Counted from the first letter of the stretch, positions 15,543 through 24,034 are shown. The stretch: 64,000 bases of DNA from RUG563 sp045589355 (GCA_045589355.1 JAZNOW010000013.1:14265-78264), one strand, 5' to 3'. The notes: a model not told the origin generated them from the letters alone. Made by a program: numbers and translations.

Positions 15543-16265
15543 ATGACCAACGAACAGTTTTCACAAGGCTTGAAAAAGAATATTGACCGTGTCCGGGAAT
15601 ATGAACTGGGCATGGATGGCACCGGCGGCAAGTGCGATTGCATCGGCCTGATCATCGGCGCCATCCGCCTGGCCGGGGGCAAATGGACAGGCACCCACGG
15701 CAGCAATTATGCCGCCAGGAATGCCATGCAGGGGTTTGGGAAAATCACATCCCCCTCGCAGCTTCGGGTGAATGATATTGTCTTTAAGCACCGGGCGCCT
15801 GGGGAAGAAAATTACGCTCTGCCCGCTTCCTACAAGGGGCATGCCGATCCCAATGATTATTACCATGTGGGCGTTGTGACCGGCATTGCTCCGCTTGTCA
15901 TCACCCATTGCACCGGCGTATCCGGCGGCATCAAAAAGGATACATCCCTTGGTAAATGGAGCCATGCGGGCACATACAAGGGCCTTGATGATGCCGTGTA
16001 TGAAACGGAAAGCTATTTTGTTACCGGCGGTAAACTGAAAGTGCGCACCGGCCCCGGCGAAAAATACCCGGTGATGGATCATCTGGCAAACGGCGCTCAG
16101 GTGTCCGGTACGAAAGAAGAAAATGGATGGGTGTTCCTTCCGGAAAAGGGGGGCTATTGCATGGCAAGGTATCTGCAAAAAGCGCGGAATGCTTCTCTTC
16201 ATAAGGCCGTGCAGCTGCTGGAAAAAGCCCTTTTGCTGCTTCGGGAAACGGAGGTATCGCCATGA
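15543..16265 (+). CDS. NlpC/P60-like endolysin with C-terminal SH3 domain
   Basis: The 240-residue product has a cysteine-peptidase/amidase-type N-terminal domain with GGKCDCIGLIIGAIRLAG (catalytic Cys) and DYYHVGVVTGI (catalytic His), followed by an SH3-like cell-wall-binding domain from about residue 160 (KLKVRTGPGEKYPVMDHLAN, GWVFLPEKGGYCMARYL). It should cleave peptidoglycan stem peptides. There is no signal peptide, so it depends on the holin genes downstream. The stop codon overlaps the XhlA-like ATG. The start has AAGGAG in front. Confidence 0.85.
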   Translation: MTNEQFSQGLKKNIDRVREYELGMDGTGGKCDCIGLIIGAIRLAGGKWTGTHGSNYAARNAMQGFGKITSPSQLRVNDIVFKHRAPGEENYALPASYKGHADPNDYYHVGVVTGIAPLVITHCTGVSGGIKKDTSLGKWSHAGTYKGLDDAVYETESYFVTGGKLKVRTGPGEKYPVMDHLANGAQVSGTKEENGWVFLPEKGGYCMARYLQKARNASLHKAVQLLEKALLLLRETEVSP

Positions 16266-16480
16266 CGGAAGGGATCTGGGTGGCCATCATTTCCCTGATC
16301 GGCACCCTGGGGGGCACTTTGGGCGGCATTCTTGTTTCCAACCGGCTGACGGTGTACCGCATTGCCCAGCTGGAGGAAAAGGTGAACAAGCACAACAACC
16401 TGGTGGAGCGCACCTACCGGCTGGAGGGGCGCATGACCGAAGCGGAGCACGATATCCGTGATATGAAGAAAGGAAGCTGA
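16262..16480 (+). CDS. XhlA-like hemolysin/holin accessory protein
   Basis: The 72-residue protein has one N-terminal glycine-rich membrane helix (WVAIISLIGTLGGTLGGILV) and a charged coiled-coil tail (IAQLEEKVNKHNNLVERTYR ... EAEHDIRDMKK). In XhlA proteins the order is often coiled coil then helix; here the helix comes first. It sits between endolysin and holin and likely assists membrane permeabilisation. Confidence 0.7.
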   Translation: MTEGIWVAIISLIGTLGGTLGGILVSNRLTVYRIAQLEEKVNKHNNLVERTYRLEGRMTEAEHDIRDMKKGS

Positions 16481-16485
16481 AGAAA

Positions 16486-16671
16486 GTGAAGCAGAACAGG
16501 CTGAAAAGCTGGGCTTTGTGGACGGCCATCGGCGCGCTGATCGTCTTTTGTGTGAAGGAATTCGGCGGGCTGGATATTTCCGGCACGGTGGACGGGCTGC
16601 TGAATGTATTGTGCCCGGTGCTGGTGGGCTTTGGCATCATCAACGACCCCACAAACGCTCATCAGCTTTAA
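16486..16671 (+). CDS. phage holin (phi-LC3-like)
   Basis: The 61-residue protein has two hydrophobic segments (ALWTAIGALIVFCVK and LNVLCPVLVGFGII) and ends GIINDPTNAHQL, the closing motif of LC3-type holins ('G-I-x-N-D-P-T'). Translation probably starts at GTG 16486, nine bases after AAAGGAAG. It is the last gene of the module and is followed directly by a terminator. Confidence 0.8.
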   Translation: MKQNRLKSWALWTAIGALIVFCVKEFGGLDISGTVDGLLNVLCPVLVGFGIINDPTNAHQL

Positions 16672-16680
16672 GTTTTCTGG

Positions 16681-16706
16681 ACCGCCAGGCAATTGGCGGT
16701 TTTTTA
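16681..16706 (+). terminator. terminator of the head-tail-lysis module
   Basis: ACCGCCA pairs with TGGCGGT, followed by six T. It lies 10 bases after the holin stop codon. Confidence 0.85.
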
Positions 16707-16707
16707 T

Positions 16708-16736
16708 TTGCTTTCCGCAGGAGAATGGTATATACT
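16708..16736 (+). promoter_or_regulatory. promoter of the PIG-L gene
   Basis: TTGCTT (16708-16713), 17-base spacer, TATACT (16731-16736); 35 bases before the start codon. Confidence 0.55.
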
Positions 16737-16771
16737 GGATGCAGGAAAAAACGAAACGAGGCTGGTGCACC

Positions 16772-17896
16772 ATGAAAAAATGGTTTGTGTTGGGTTTGCT
16801 GCTTTTGTGCCTTATGCCCTTTGGAGCCATGGGGGAAGAAGCACAGGAGATTACCGGGCAATGCACGTTCACCTTCGCCCCCCGCTCCCAGGGGAAAAAG
16901 GACATGACGGACAATTCGTACCTGACGGCGTACACGGGCAAATACCTGGAGATCATCGCGCCGGAAGGAAAGGAATGCCACGGGATGTATCTTTCTTTTT
17001 CCGGAAGGGAAGCGCCTTATCAGGTGCAGGTGATGCAGCAGGAGGGGGAATGGGAAACCCTTCTTTCCGATGACCGCCTTTATGCCAACAGCTACCTGCC
17101 CCTGCCCGGCCTTTCCCGTTTCCGCATTGTGCCGGTGACGGCGGAGAATATTTCCATTGCAGAAATCCATCTGCTGGGGGAAGGGGAAACGCCTGCCTGG
17201 GTGCAGGATTGGCGGCCCTTTGAAGGCAAGGCGGACCTGATGGTGCTTTCGGCCCATGGGGATGACGAATTGCTGTTCTTTGGCGGCATCATTCCCTATT
17301 ATGCCGGAGAAATGCAAAAGAACGTCATCGTCTGCTACCTGACCGACCAGACCTCCTGCCGCCGTAACGAACTGCTGGACGGGCTGTGGCTGTGCGGCGT
17401 GCGGGCATACCCTGCCATGGGTGTTTTCAAGGACATCAAAAACAATTCCCTGGGGGACAGCTATGGCTTCTGGGGCGAAAAGAACGTGGTGGCATACATT
17501 GAAGGGCTTTTCCGCCATTATCAGCCCGATGTGGTGCTGACCCACGACAAAGGCGGCGAATACGGCCATGGCGCCCATCGGGTGTGTGCCGATGCGGCCA
17601 TCAAGGCGCTGAAGACGGCAGCAGAAGGGGAAAACGGCTGGCAGGTGAAAAAGCTGTACCTGCACCTGTATCGGGAAAACCGGATCACCTTTGACTGGCG
17701 AAAGCCTCTTGCTTTCTTTGACGGGCGCACCGCCTTTGACGTGGCGGAAGCGGCCTTTGAATGCCATGTGTCCCAGCAAAGCAACGGCCTCATTGTGCAG
17801 GACTGGGGGCCCTACGCCAACAACCTTTTCGGGCTTTACCATTCCACCGTGGGCCCGGATGAAGCGGCGGATGATCTTTTTGAACACATTGAATAA
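16772..17896 (+). CDS. secreted PIG-L family deacetylase
   Basis: The 374-residue product begins with a Sec signal peptide (MKKWFVLGLLLLCLMPFGAM, probable cleavage after AMG). A beta-rich region of about 130 residues precedes the PIG-L/LmbE domain, which shows the metal site SAHGDDELLFFGG and the second His motif GGEYGHGAHRVCADA. PIG-L enzymes remove acetyl groups from N-acetylglucosamine-type substrates. In most members the first motif is AHPDDE; here Gly replaces Pro, but the metal ligands His, Asp and Asp are kept. The extracytoplasmic location suggests cell-wall or environmental glycan as substrate. The gene has its own promoter and is followed by a hairpin-rich element. Confidence 0.85.
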   Translation: MKKWFVLGLLLLCLMPFGAMGEEAQEITGQCTFTFAPRSQGKKDMTDNSYLTAYTGKYLEIIAPEGKECHGMYLSFSGREAPYQVQVMQQEGEWETLLSDDRLYANSYLPLPGLSRFRIVPVTAENISIAEIHLLGEGETPAWVQDWRPFEGKADLMVLSAHGDDELLFFGGIIPYYAGEMQKNVIVCYLTDQTSCRRNELLDGLWLCGVRAYPAMGVFKDIKNNSLGDSYGFWGEKNVVAYIEGLFRHYQPDVVLTHDKGGEYGHGAHRVCADAAIKALKTAAEGENGWQVKKLYLHLYRENRITFDWRKPLAFFDGRTAFDVAEAAFECHVSQQSNGLIVQDWGPYANNLFGLYHSTVGPDEAADDLFEHIE

Positions 17897-17907
17897 ACAG
17901 GCAAGTG

Positions 17908-18324
17908 AGCGGCAGGAACATTTTCCTGCCGCTCAGATTGTCAAAAAACCCACTCTGGGGATGTATGAAGGGGACGCAGCCCCTTCATGTGTAATCCGCA
18001 GGGGTGGCTTTGCCGCCCCGAGGGCCGAACCTGCCGCTGCCTGTGGCAGATACAGGCAGGTGAAGGCCCAATGAGGCACAGAGTTCATGCCGCCTGTGCG
18101 GCAATGAACGACAATGCCGAATTGTGAGCAGGCGCCTATGGCGCTTCCTCTATCAATTTACGGCCGTAAAAATAGGGTTTGCAGCTTCCATAAGGAGGCT
18201 GCAAACCCATTTTTACAGTAAATGTGATGTGATCGAATGAAAGAGCGTTTTACGCACTTTCATTCGCAGGGTGTCAAAAATTCTTTTTTGACACCCTGAC
18301 CGGCAGGAACATTTTCCTGCCGCT
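17908..18324. mobile_element. 417-bp hairpin-rich element with 41-bp terminal inverted repeats (MITE-like)
   Basis: No gene fits here. The two ends, 17908-17948 and 18284-18324, are inverted copies of each other matching at 36 of 41 positions, each made of a palindrome (GGCAGGAA...TTCCTGCC) plus TGTCAAAAAA. Between them nearly every base can pair locally: stems at 17966-17987, 18001-18019, 18029-18061 (with an inner stem 18037-18049), 18083-18109, 18158-18169, 18166-18216 (about 23 bp, loop ATAA), 18235-18265 and 18267-18298. The terminal palindromes also act as terminators: the left one ends the PIG-L unit and the right one is followed by seven T. It looks like a non-autonomous palindromic element or a highly structured RNA; no target duplication was seen. 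Confidence 0.6.
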
Positions 18325-18329
18325 TTTTT
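18300..18329 (+). terminator. intrinsic terminator at right end of hairpin element
   Basis: CGGCAGGAA/TTCCTGCCG stem followed by CTTTTTTT. The same stem, without the T run, occurs at 17907-17934. Confidence 0.75.
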
Positions 18330-18365
18330 TGTTCCGCCGCCCTGCCGGCTTTTTTTCACCGATGC

Positions 18366-18394
18366 TTGACAAAAAATAAAGAAACGCCCATAAT
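18366..18394 (+). promoter_or_regulatory. promoter of the RyR-domain gene
   Basis: Perfect TTGACA (18366-18371), 17-base spacer, CATAAT (18389-18394), 39 bases before the chosen start codon. Confidence 0.75.
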
Positions 18395-18432
18395 GAACAA
18401 AACAACATTTGTATACGAAAGGAAAAATGGAT

Positions 18433-20265
18433 ATGAGTTGGCGTATCTGCTTTTTTGCAGCCCTGGCTGTGCTGGCGATCAGCATCCTGACGGCCATTTA
18501 TCGTTCTGCGGCCCGGCTGCGCTGGGGACGGGTGGTGAAGCCCGTGCACATTCTGTTTGCCGGCTTTTTTTCGGCCTGCGTGCTGGTGTGCCTGCCGGCG
18601 TTTCTGGCCCAGGGGCAGGGAGCGCCCATGCAGGCGGATAAGGCGATCGTGTTTGCCTTCCAGTGTGCCATCCGTGTGTTTGGCGCAGACGGTATGTACT
18701 CCGCCATTCTGGAGCATGTGGATCAGGCGCCGGAGCGCCTGCGCAATGCGTACATCGGGCTGACCATGGTGGTACAGTTTTTTTCGCCCCTTCTGTCGTT
18801 TACTTTCCTGTTCTCTTTCTTCAAAAACCTTTCTGCACTGGCGCGCTACAGCCTGAGCTATTTCCGGGATGTGTATGTGTTTTCTCAGCTGAACGATCAT
18901 TCCTGCCTGCTGGCCGCTGATATTATGAAGAACCATCCCCATGCCCGGGTGGCGTTTGCCGGGGTGCACGGCGGGGATGACCAGCAGGAAAGCCTGCTGG
19001 AAAACACCCGGGAGATGGGTGCCATCTGCTTCAAAAAAACGGTGGATCATATCAACTGGCGTTTCCACAGCCGGAAAAAAGCCCTGTATTTCTTTGCCAT
19101 CGGCCGGGATGAACTGCAAAACGTCAATGACGCTCAAAAACTGAGCGGCCGTTATGCCGACCGGGACAAAACCCATCTGTACATTTTCTCCACCGGGGTG
19201 GAAGGAAAGCTGCTTTTATCCGCCCTGAAGCGGGATAAAATGAAAGTGCGCCGGGTGGACCCTGTGCGTTCGCTGGTGCTTCGCATTTTGCATGAAGAAG
19301 GCGGGCGGCTTTTTGCCGGGGCACGGCCGATGGAAAACGCCCGGGAAAAGCAGATCAGCGCGGTGCTGGTGGGCCTTGGCGGGCGTGGCAGCGAAATGCT
19401 CAAGGGCCTCAGCTGGTATTGTCAGATGGACGGCTACCGGCTGAAGATCCATGCGTTCGATGCCGATCCTCTGGCCGGTGATAAGCTGGCCGCGCGCTGC
19501 CCCGAACTGATGAATGATAAATTTAACCGCAATGCGGACCCGGATGACGCCGTTTACGATATCACCGTGCATGCCGGGTGCGATGTGGAAACCAAGGCCT
19601 TTGCGGATTGCATTGAAAAAATCCGGGATGCCACGTTTGTGTTTGTTTCGCTGGGGTCTGACGAAAAAAATATCACCGCGGCCGTGGAAATGCGCATGCT
19701 GTATGAACGCATGGGCCTGCATCCCGATATTTTCGCTGTGCTGCCCGGCAGCCGGTCCAAATCCATTCTCAGCCAGGCCACCAATAACGCCGGCCAGCCC
19801 TACGATATCACTTTTGTGGGGGATATGGCCTCCTCCTACACGGAGAAGGTGGTGCTGGATTACGAAATGGAAAAAGAGGCATTTGCCCGTCACTGCGCCT
19901 ATTGCGATCATGATCCGGATAAAATGGAAGATTTCTGGCGCTATGAATACAATTATCATTCTTCCCTGGCGGCCGCTATTCATGCCGGGGCCAGGATCGA
20001 CCAGCATATGACCGGCGCCGATAAGCCGGCGGAGGAATTGACCCTTGAAGAAAGGTACATGGTGGAGAGGCTGGAACACCGGCGCTGGATTGCCTACATG
20101 CGGTCCGAAGGGTATGTGCACAGCGGCACCACCCACGAATCCGGCCGCAACCATCTGGCCAAAACCCATCATGATCTGGTGCCTTTCGAGCATCTGCCCC
20201 AGCCCGTCAAACGGACGGACAGCCGCATGGGCGCGGCCATCTCCGCAGCGCAGAAAAAGGCGTGA
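18433..20265 (+). CDS. membrane protein with NAD-binding-like domains and C-terminal RyR domain
   Basis: The product of about 610 residues has three hydrophobic segments near the N-terminus (CFFAALAVLAISILTAIY; VHILFAGFFSACVLVCLPAF; LTMVVQFFSPLLSFTFLFSF), then a long cytoplasmic part. That part contains two Rossmann-like units: one starting VYVFSQLNDHSCLLAADIMK and a second starting ISAVLVGLGGRGSEMLKGLS, a TrkA-N-like glycine-rich loop. The C-terminal 70 residues (VERLEHRRWIAYMRSEGY, then KTHHDLVPFEHLP) fit the RyR domain first named from ryanodine receptors. RyR domains in bacteria are thought to bind nucleotide ligands. The layout suggests a nucleotide-gated membrane sensor or channel-like protein; that is inference. 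The ATG at 18433 is nine bases after AAAGGA; 18427 is an alternative. It has its own promoter. Confidence 0.7.
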   Translation: MSWRICFFAALAVLAISILTAIYRSAARLRWGRVVKPVHILFAGFFSACVLVCLPAFLAQGQGAPMQADKAIVFAFQCAIRVFGADGMYSAILEHVDQAPERLRNAYIGLTMVVQFFSPLLSFTFLFSFFKNLSALARYSLSYFRDVYVFSQLNDHSCLLAADIMKNHPHARVAFAGVHGGDDQQESLLENTREMGAICFKKTVDHINWRFHSRKKALYFFAIGRDELQNVNDAQKLSGRYADRDKTHLYIFSTGVEGKLLLSALKRDKMKVRRVDPVRSLVLRILHEEGGRLFAGARPMENAREKQISAVLVGLGGRGSEMLKGLSWYCQMDGYRLKIHAFDADPLAGDKLAARCPELMNDKFNRNADPDDAVYDITVHAGCDVETKAFADCIEKIRDATFVFVSLGSDEKNITAAVEMRMLYERMGLHPDIFAVLPGSRSKSILSQATNNAGQPYDITFVGDMASSYTEKVVLDYEMEKEAFARHCAYCDHDPDKMEDFWRYEYNYHSSLAAAIHAGARIDQHMTGADKPAEELTLEERYMVERLEHRRWIAYMRSEGYVHSGTTHESGRNHLAKTHHDLVPFEHLPQPVKRTDSRMGAAISAAQKKA

Positions 20266-20297
20266 TCTCATCGTAAAGCAAAAGGAGCGTTTGAGCT

Positions 20298-22277
20298 ATG
20301 CTGCAAGTAAAGAATGAAAAAATCATCCTGCGTGCTCCTCACGGCATGTGGCAGGTGGAAGGCTGGGGCGAAAACTGCGTGCGCTGCCGGGTCACCCGCA
20401 ACACCCGCATCAGCGATGAAAACTGGACGCTGCTGGAGGCAAAGCCGGCCAGTTATGTGCTGACGAAAGAAGAAAACAGGGCTACCCTTGTTTCCGGCCA
20501 TCTGAAGGTGGTGGTGGAGGACTGCGGGCCCTGGTTCCCCGGGCGCCTTATCTTTTACCGCAAGGGCAAGGAAATCCTGCGCACCCGCACCGAAGGGGAT
20601 GCGGCCAATATGTTCGTCCACACCGAGGGCGACCATTACCGCACCTGCATTTCCTTTGAAGCCAACGAAGGGGAAAAGTTCTACGGGCTGGGGCAGGAAC
20701 AGCAGGACTGTTTCCAGCGCAAGGGCGCTTCTTACGACCTGATGCATTTCAACACAAAATCCACCATTCCCTATGTGTATTCTTCTTTGGGGTATGGCTT
20801 TTTGTGGAACAATCCTGCCCCCGGCCGTGTGGAGCTGGGCAAGAACCGCACCCTCTGGTGCTGCGACAGCACCTACCAGGCGGATTTTGTGGTGATGGCA
20901 GGGGATACGCCACGGGATGTGGCACGGACCTATGCCGATCTGACCGGCTACGCGCCCCATTTTCCCGGCTGGGCCGGCGGCTTCTGGCAGTGCAAACTGC
21001 GGTATGAGGATCAGGAAGAATTGCTGGAAGTGGCAAGGGAATACAAAAAGCGGGGCATCCCCATTTCTGCTATTGTGATTGATTATTTCCACTGGACGGA
21101 GCAGGGAGAATGGAAGTTTGATCCCAAATACTGGCCGGACCCTGAAAAAATGTGCCGGGAGCTGAAGGAAATGGGCATTCAGCCGGTGGTATCCATCTGG
21201 CCCACCATCAACCCCAACAGCGAAAACTGGCGCGTCATGGATGAAGGCGGCATGCTGGTGCGCACCGAAGTGGGCCAGTACGGTACCTTTAATTTTTACG
21301 GCCAGCAAACGTTCATTGATCCCACCCATCCCGACACCCGGGAATATGTGTGGCAGAAAGCAAAGCAGCATTATTTTGATAAAGGCATCCACAACTTCTG
21401 GCTGGACGAAGCGGAGCCGGAAGTGCATCCCCAGCAGTTCGGGCACTTGCATTTTTACAAGGGCAACGGCGCCCAGACGGCCATGCTGTACCCCTATTAC
21501 TATTGCAAAATGTTCTATGACGGGCTGAAAGCGGCGGGGGAAGAGGACGTGATCCTGCTCACCCGGGCAGCCTACCCCGGCAGCCAGAAGTTCGGTGCCG
21601 CGGTGTGGAACGGGGATATTCCATCCGATTGGCGGGCACTCCGGCAAAGCGTGATCAGCGGCCTTTCCATGGCGGTGTGCGGCATTCCCTGGTGGAACAG
21701 CGATATCGGCGGCTTCTGGGGGGCGGATACCCAGGGCGAATATTTCCGGGAGCTGGTGGTGCGCTGGTTCCAGTTCGGGCTGTTTTGCCCCATTATGCGT
21801 CTGCATGGCTCCCGCCAGCGCATTGCGGATGCGCCGGTGCGCAACCCCGGCATCATTGAGCCCACCGGCGGGCCCAACGAAATATGGAAGTTCGGCGACC
21901 GGGCTTATGCGATCATCCGCCGCCTGATCCACCTAAGGGAAAAGCTGCGGCCCTACATTGACGCCCAGATGCACAAGGCGGAAACGGAAGGCCTGCCCCT
22001 GATGCGGCCTATGTTCTACGCTTATCCGGAGGATGAAACCTGCTATGAGCTGGCGGATCAGTATTTCTTCGGGGACGATATTCTCTTTGCGCCCATTATG
22101 GAGCAGGGACAGACGGAACGCAGGGTGTACCTGCCCGAAGGCAGCTGGCAGCTGACCAAAGACGGCCGGGTGTACCTGGGCGGGCAATGGGTGACCGTGC
22201 AGGCACAGCTGGAGGAATTCATCGCTTTTGTACCGGAAAACAGCGCGCTTCTGCCCCTGTTTGCAGCGGACGAATGA
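20298..22277 (+). CDS. GH31 family alpha-glucosidase/alpha-xylosidase
   Basis: The 659-residue cytoplasmic enzyme shows the GH31 layout: N-terminal beta-sandwich (HMWQ-type start, YGLGQEQQDCFQRKG), then a TIM barrel with IDYFHWTEQGEWKFDPKYWP, the nucleophile motif NFWLDEAEPE, the acid/base region WNGDIPSDW, and a C-terminal beta domain ending in QLEEFIAFVPENSALLPLF. The form WLDEAEPE in place of DGGE/DMNE is typical of the subgroup that includes alpha-xylosidases and related exo-acting enzymes. It releases alpha-linked sugars from oligosaccharide ends. No signal peptide is present and no transporter is adjacent on the original chromosome. AAAGGAG lies 13 bases before the ATG. Confidence 0.9.
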   Translation: MLQVKNEKIILRAPHGMWQVEGWGENCVRCRVTRNTRISDENWTLLEAKPASYVLTKEENRATLVSGHLKVVVEDCGPWFPGRLIFYRKGKEILRTRTEGDAANMFVHTEGDHYRTCISFEANEGEKFYGLGQEQQDCFQRKGASYDLMHFNTKSTIPYVYSSLGYGFLWNNPAPGRVELGKNRTLWCCDSTYQADFVVMAGDTPRDVARTYADLTGYAPHFPGWAGGFWQCKLRYEDQEELLEVAREYKKRGIPISAIVIDYFHWTEQGEWKFDPKYWPDPEKMCRELKEMGIQPVVSIWPTINPNSENWRVMDEGGMLVRTEVGQYGTFNFYGQQTFIDPTHPDTREYVWQKAKQHYFDKGIHNFWLDEAEPEVHPQQFGHLHFYKGNGAQTAMLYPYYYCKMFYDGLKAAGEEDVILLTRAAYPGSQKFGAAVWNGDIPSDWRALRQSVISGLSMAVCGIPWWNSDIGGFWGADTQGEYFRELVVRWFQFGLFCPIMRLHGSRQRIADAPVRNPGIIEPTGGPNEIWKFGDRAYAIIRRLIHLREKLRPYIDAQMHKAETEGLPLMRPMFYAYPEDETCYELADQYFFGDDILFAPIMEQGQTERRVYLPEGSWQLTKDGRVYLGGQWVTVQAQLEEFIAFVPENSALLPLFAADE

Positions 22278-22302
22278 TCCGGAAAAACCGGCGGATACAA
22301 TA

Positions 22303-22320
22303 GAAAAAACCGGCTGGGAG
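22303..22320 (+). repeat. left half of an interrupted terminator stem
   Basis: GAAAAAACCGGCTGGGAG, 26 bases after the GH31 stop, is complementary to CTCAGCCGGTTTTC at 35247-35260 on the far side of the transposon. Together they would form a typical bidirectional terminator between the convergent GH31 and cotH genes. Confidence 0.5.
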
Positions 22321-22377
22321 GAAGCCATTTGTCAAGGATAAATTTATCCAAAACAGACGGTATTCCCCAAGGTCCAA

Positions 22378-22415
22378 AAAACAAGCCTCCTGTTTTTGCA
22401 GGAGGCTTGTTTTTG
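22378..22415. terminator. bidirectional intrinsic terminator
   Basis: AACAAGCCTCCTG pairs with CAGGAGGCTTGTT; T runs flank both sides. It is positioned to end the leftward ABC operon. Confidence 0.85.
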
Positions 22416-22455
22416 TTTGGTGCATATTTGGTCTGTCAGATACAGGAAGTTGATC

Positions 22456-23238
22456 CTATACGATTGATATGTCTTCTTTTTTTAACGTAATACCAGTGAT
22501 GCCATAGAGCAACAGAATCGGCAGCGCATACAGGACTGCTTCGGCATACTGATTGCTGCCGCTTCTGATATCGTTGAGCATCAGAGAGGCAGGACGAAGC
22601 TCTGTGTCCGGCAACAGGATCAGCGGTAGTTCCACCAGATTCCATGCCTCGGCAAAGCACAGAAGTGTCAGTACGGCAAGACCGGGCAACAGTTGAGGCA
22701 TGATTGCACGGCAGAAGATAGTCAGTTGAGATCTGCAATCCAGTAGTGCAGCTTCCCAATGCTCGCCGGGAATAGCGCGGATCAGCAGCCAATCAATCAG
22801 CGGACCCAGAGGTGAGAACGCCTGCATCAGGATCACCGCAAGCTGCGTGTCGTACAGATTCAGCCAGCGACTCATTTTGAACACAGGTACCATGATGCTC
22901 TGGAAGGGCAACAGCAATAGCAATAGCAGCAACACACGAATGAGCCCGACGCCCTTGATACTGCTGCGAGCCAGGAACAGACCACCCAGCACCGACAGAG
23001 GCAATTGCAAAATCAGCGTACTCAGTGCGATCTTTATGGAGTTCATCAGCTGCATAAGCAGTTCTTCGTTATCAAACATGATGGTATATCGCTGCCAGGA
23101 AGCTTGAAGAAAAACCGTTTCGGCTTTCAGGAACGAAATCAGATCCCCTTGAAAGAAGGAAGCAGCGAACAGCATCAGCATCGGCAAGGCAAATGTCAGA
23201 AGCAGAATAACCAGCACACATGCGGTGATTTTCTTCAT
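22456..23238 (-). CDS. carbohydrate-type ABC transporter permease (MalG-like)
   Basis: The 260-residue inner-membrane protein has six predicted helices, beginning MKKITACVLVILLLTFALPM. After VPVFKMSRWLNLYDTQLAVILMQAF, the EAA-loop region shows LDCRSQLTIFCRAIMPQLLPGLAVL; this matches the MalG-type subunit, although the EAA motif itself is weak (EAALLDC). It overlaps the upstream permease gene by four bases and ends the four-gene operon that starts with the ECF sigma factor. No ATP-binding subunit is encoded with it, so a shared ATPase would be needed for transport, or the pair may act in sensing. Confidence 0.8.
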   Translation of the reverse strand: MKKITACVLVILLLTFALPMLMLFAASFFQGDLISFLKAETVFLQASWQRYTIMFDNEELLMQLMNSIKIALSTLILQLPLSVLGGLFLARSSIKGVGLIRVLLLLLLLLPFQSIMVPVFKMSRWLNLYDTQLAVILMQAFSPLGPLIDWLLIRAIPGEHWEAALLDCRSQLTIFCRAIMPQLLPGLAVLTLLCFAEAWNLVELPLILLPDTELRPASLMLNDIRSGSNQYAEAVLYALPILLLYGITGITLKKEDISIV

Positions 23239-24032
23239 GCCAGCCGCCTCCTTTTCATGATCAGAAACGCTGCCCCGTACAAAATCAGCGCAAAGAGTAC
23301 CAGCAAGACCGCACAGGCAGCGACATACTGGAAATTCATCTTCACATACTGATGGTTCATGTAATGCTGAAGCATGTATACCTTGGACGATGGATAATCG
23401 CCAAAGAGAAGATAGCTTTCTTTATAGCAGCGGAACATGAACATGGTCAGAAAGATCATCACGCCAGCCAGTTGTTCTCCGGCCATGGGTAAACGAATGG
23501 CAAAGTATGTCCTGACAGCGCCAGCCCCATCCAACGCGGCAGCGTCGGTAATGGCTTGTGGGATTTTCTGCAATGTCGTGTAAAGCAGAACAGCACCTAC
23601 ACCAGCATACTTCCAGAGATAGAGCGTTATCAGTGCGGCTTGAGAGGATGCTGACGCCAGCATGGACCGGGTGTCGAACACCGCTGACCACAGACTGACT
23701 GCCGAAACCGAAGGAAACAGCAGCGGAAGAAGCAGAACGGCCATGCCCAGCCCAGCCAGCTTCGGATGCCGATACAGCAGCGGTGCTATCACCAATGAGG
23801 CCAGCAATGCCGCCAGAATCATTCCACCACCCAGCAAAGACAGGTTCTGCATTCCCATCTGGAAGTACTGATTGCTCATTACATAGCTGAAATTATCAAG
23901 TCCGGCAAAGCGATCATCGAAAGCACTGTTTACCAAAGCGTAATAGACCGTCATTCCCAGCGGAACCAGATAGCATGCAGCGAATCCCAACAAGGGAAGT
24001 GCGCCGATCAGAAGTAATTTCTGCTTCTTCAT
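23235..24032 (-). CDS. sugar-type ABC transporter permease (MalF-like)
   Basis: The 265-residue membrane protein starts MKKQKLLLIGALPLLGFAAC and has six hydrophobic segments. The cytoplasmic coupling loop reads DAAALDGAGAVRTYFAIRLP, a clear EAA-type motif (x-AAxLDGAGxxxxFxxIxLP). This is the sugar-uptake CUT1 signature. It begins two bases after the sensor/binding-protein gene and overlaps the next permease. Its EAA loop is better conserved than that of its partner, so binding to an ATPase should still be possible. Confidence 0.85.
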   Translation of the reverse strand: MKKQKLLLIGALPLLGFAACYLVPLGMTVYYALVNSAFDDRFAGLDNFSYVMSNQYFQMGMQNLSLLGGGMILAALLASLVIAPLLYRHPKLAGLGMAVLLLPLLFPSVSAVSLWSAVFDTRSMLASASSQAALITLYLWKYAGVGAVLLYTTLQKIPQAITDAAALDGAGAVRTYFAIRLPMAGEQLAGVMIFLTMFMFRCYKESYLLFGDYPSSKVYMLQHYMNHQYVKMNFQYVAACAVLLVLFALILYGAAFLIMKRRRLA

Positions 24033-24034
24033 GG

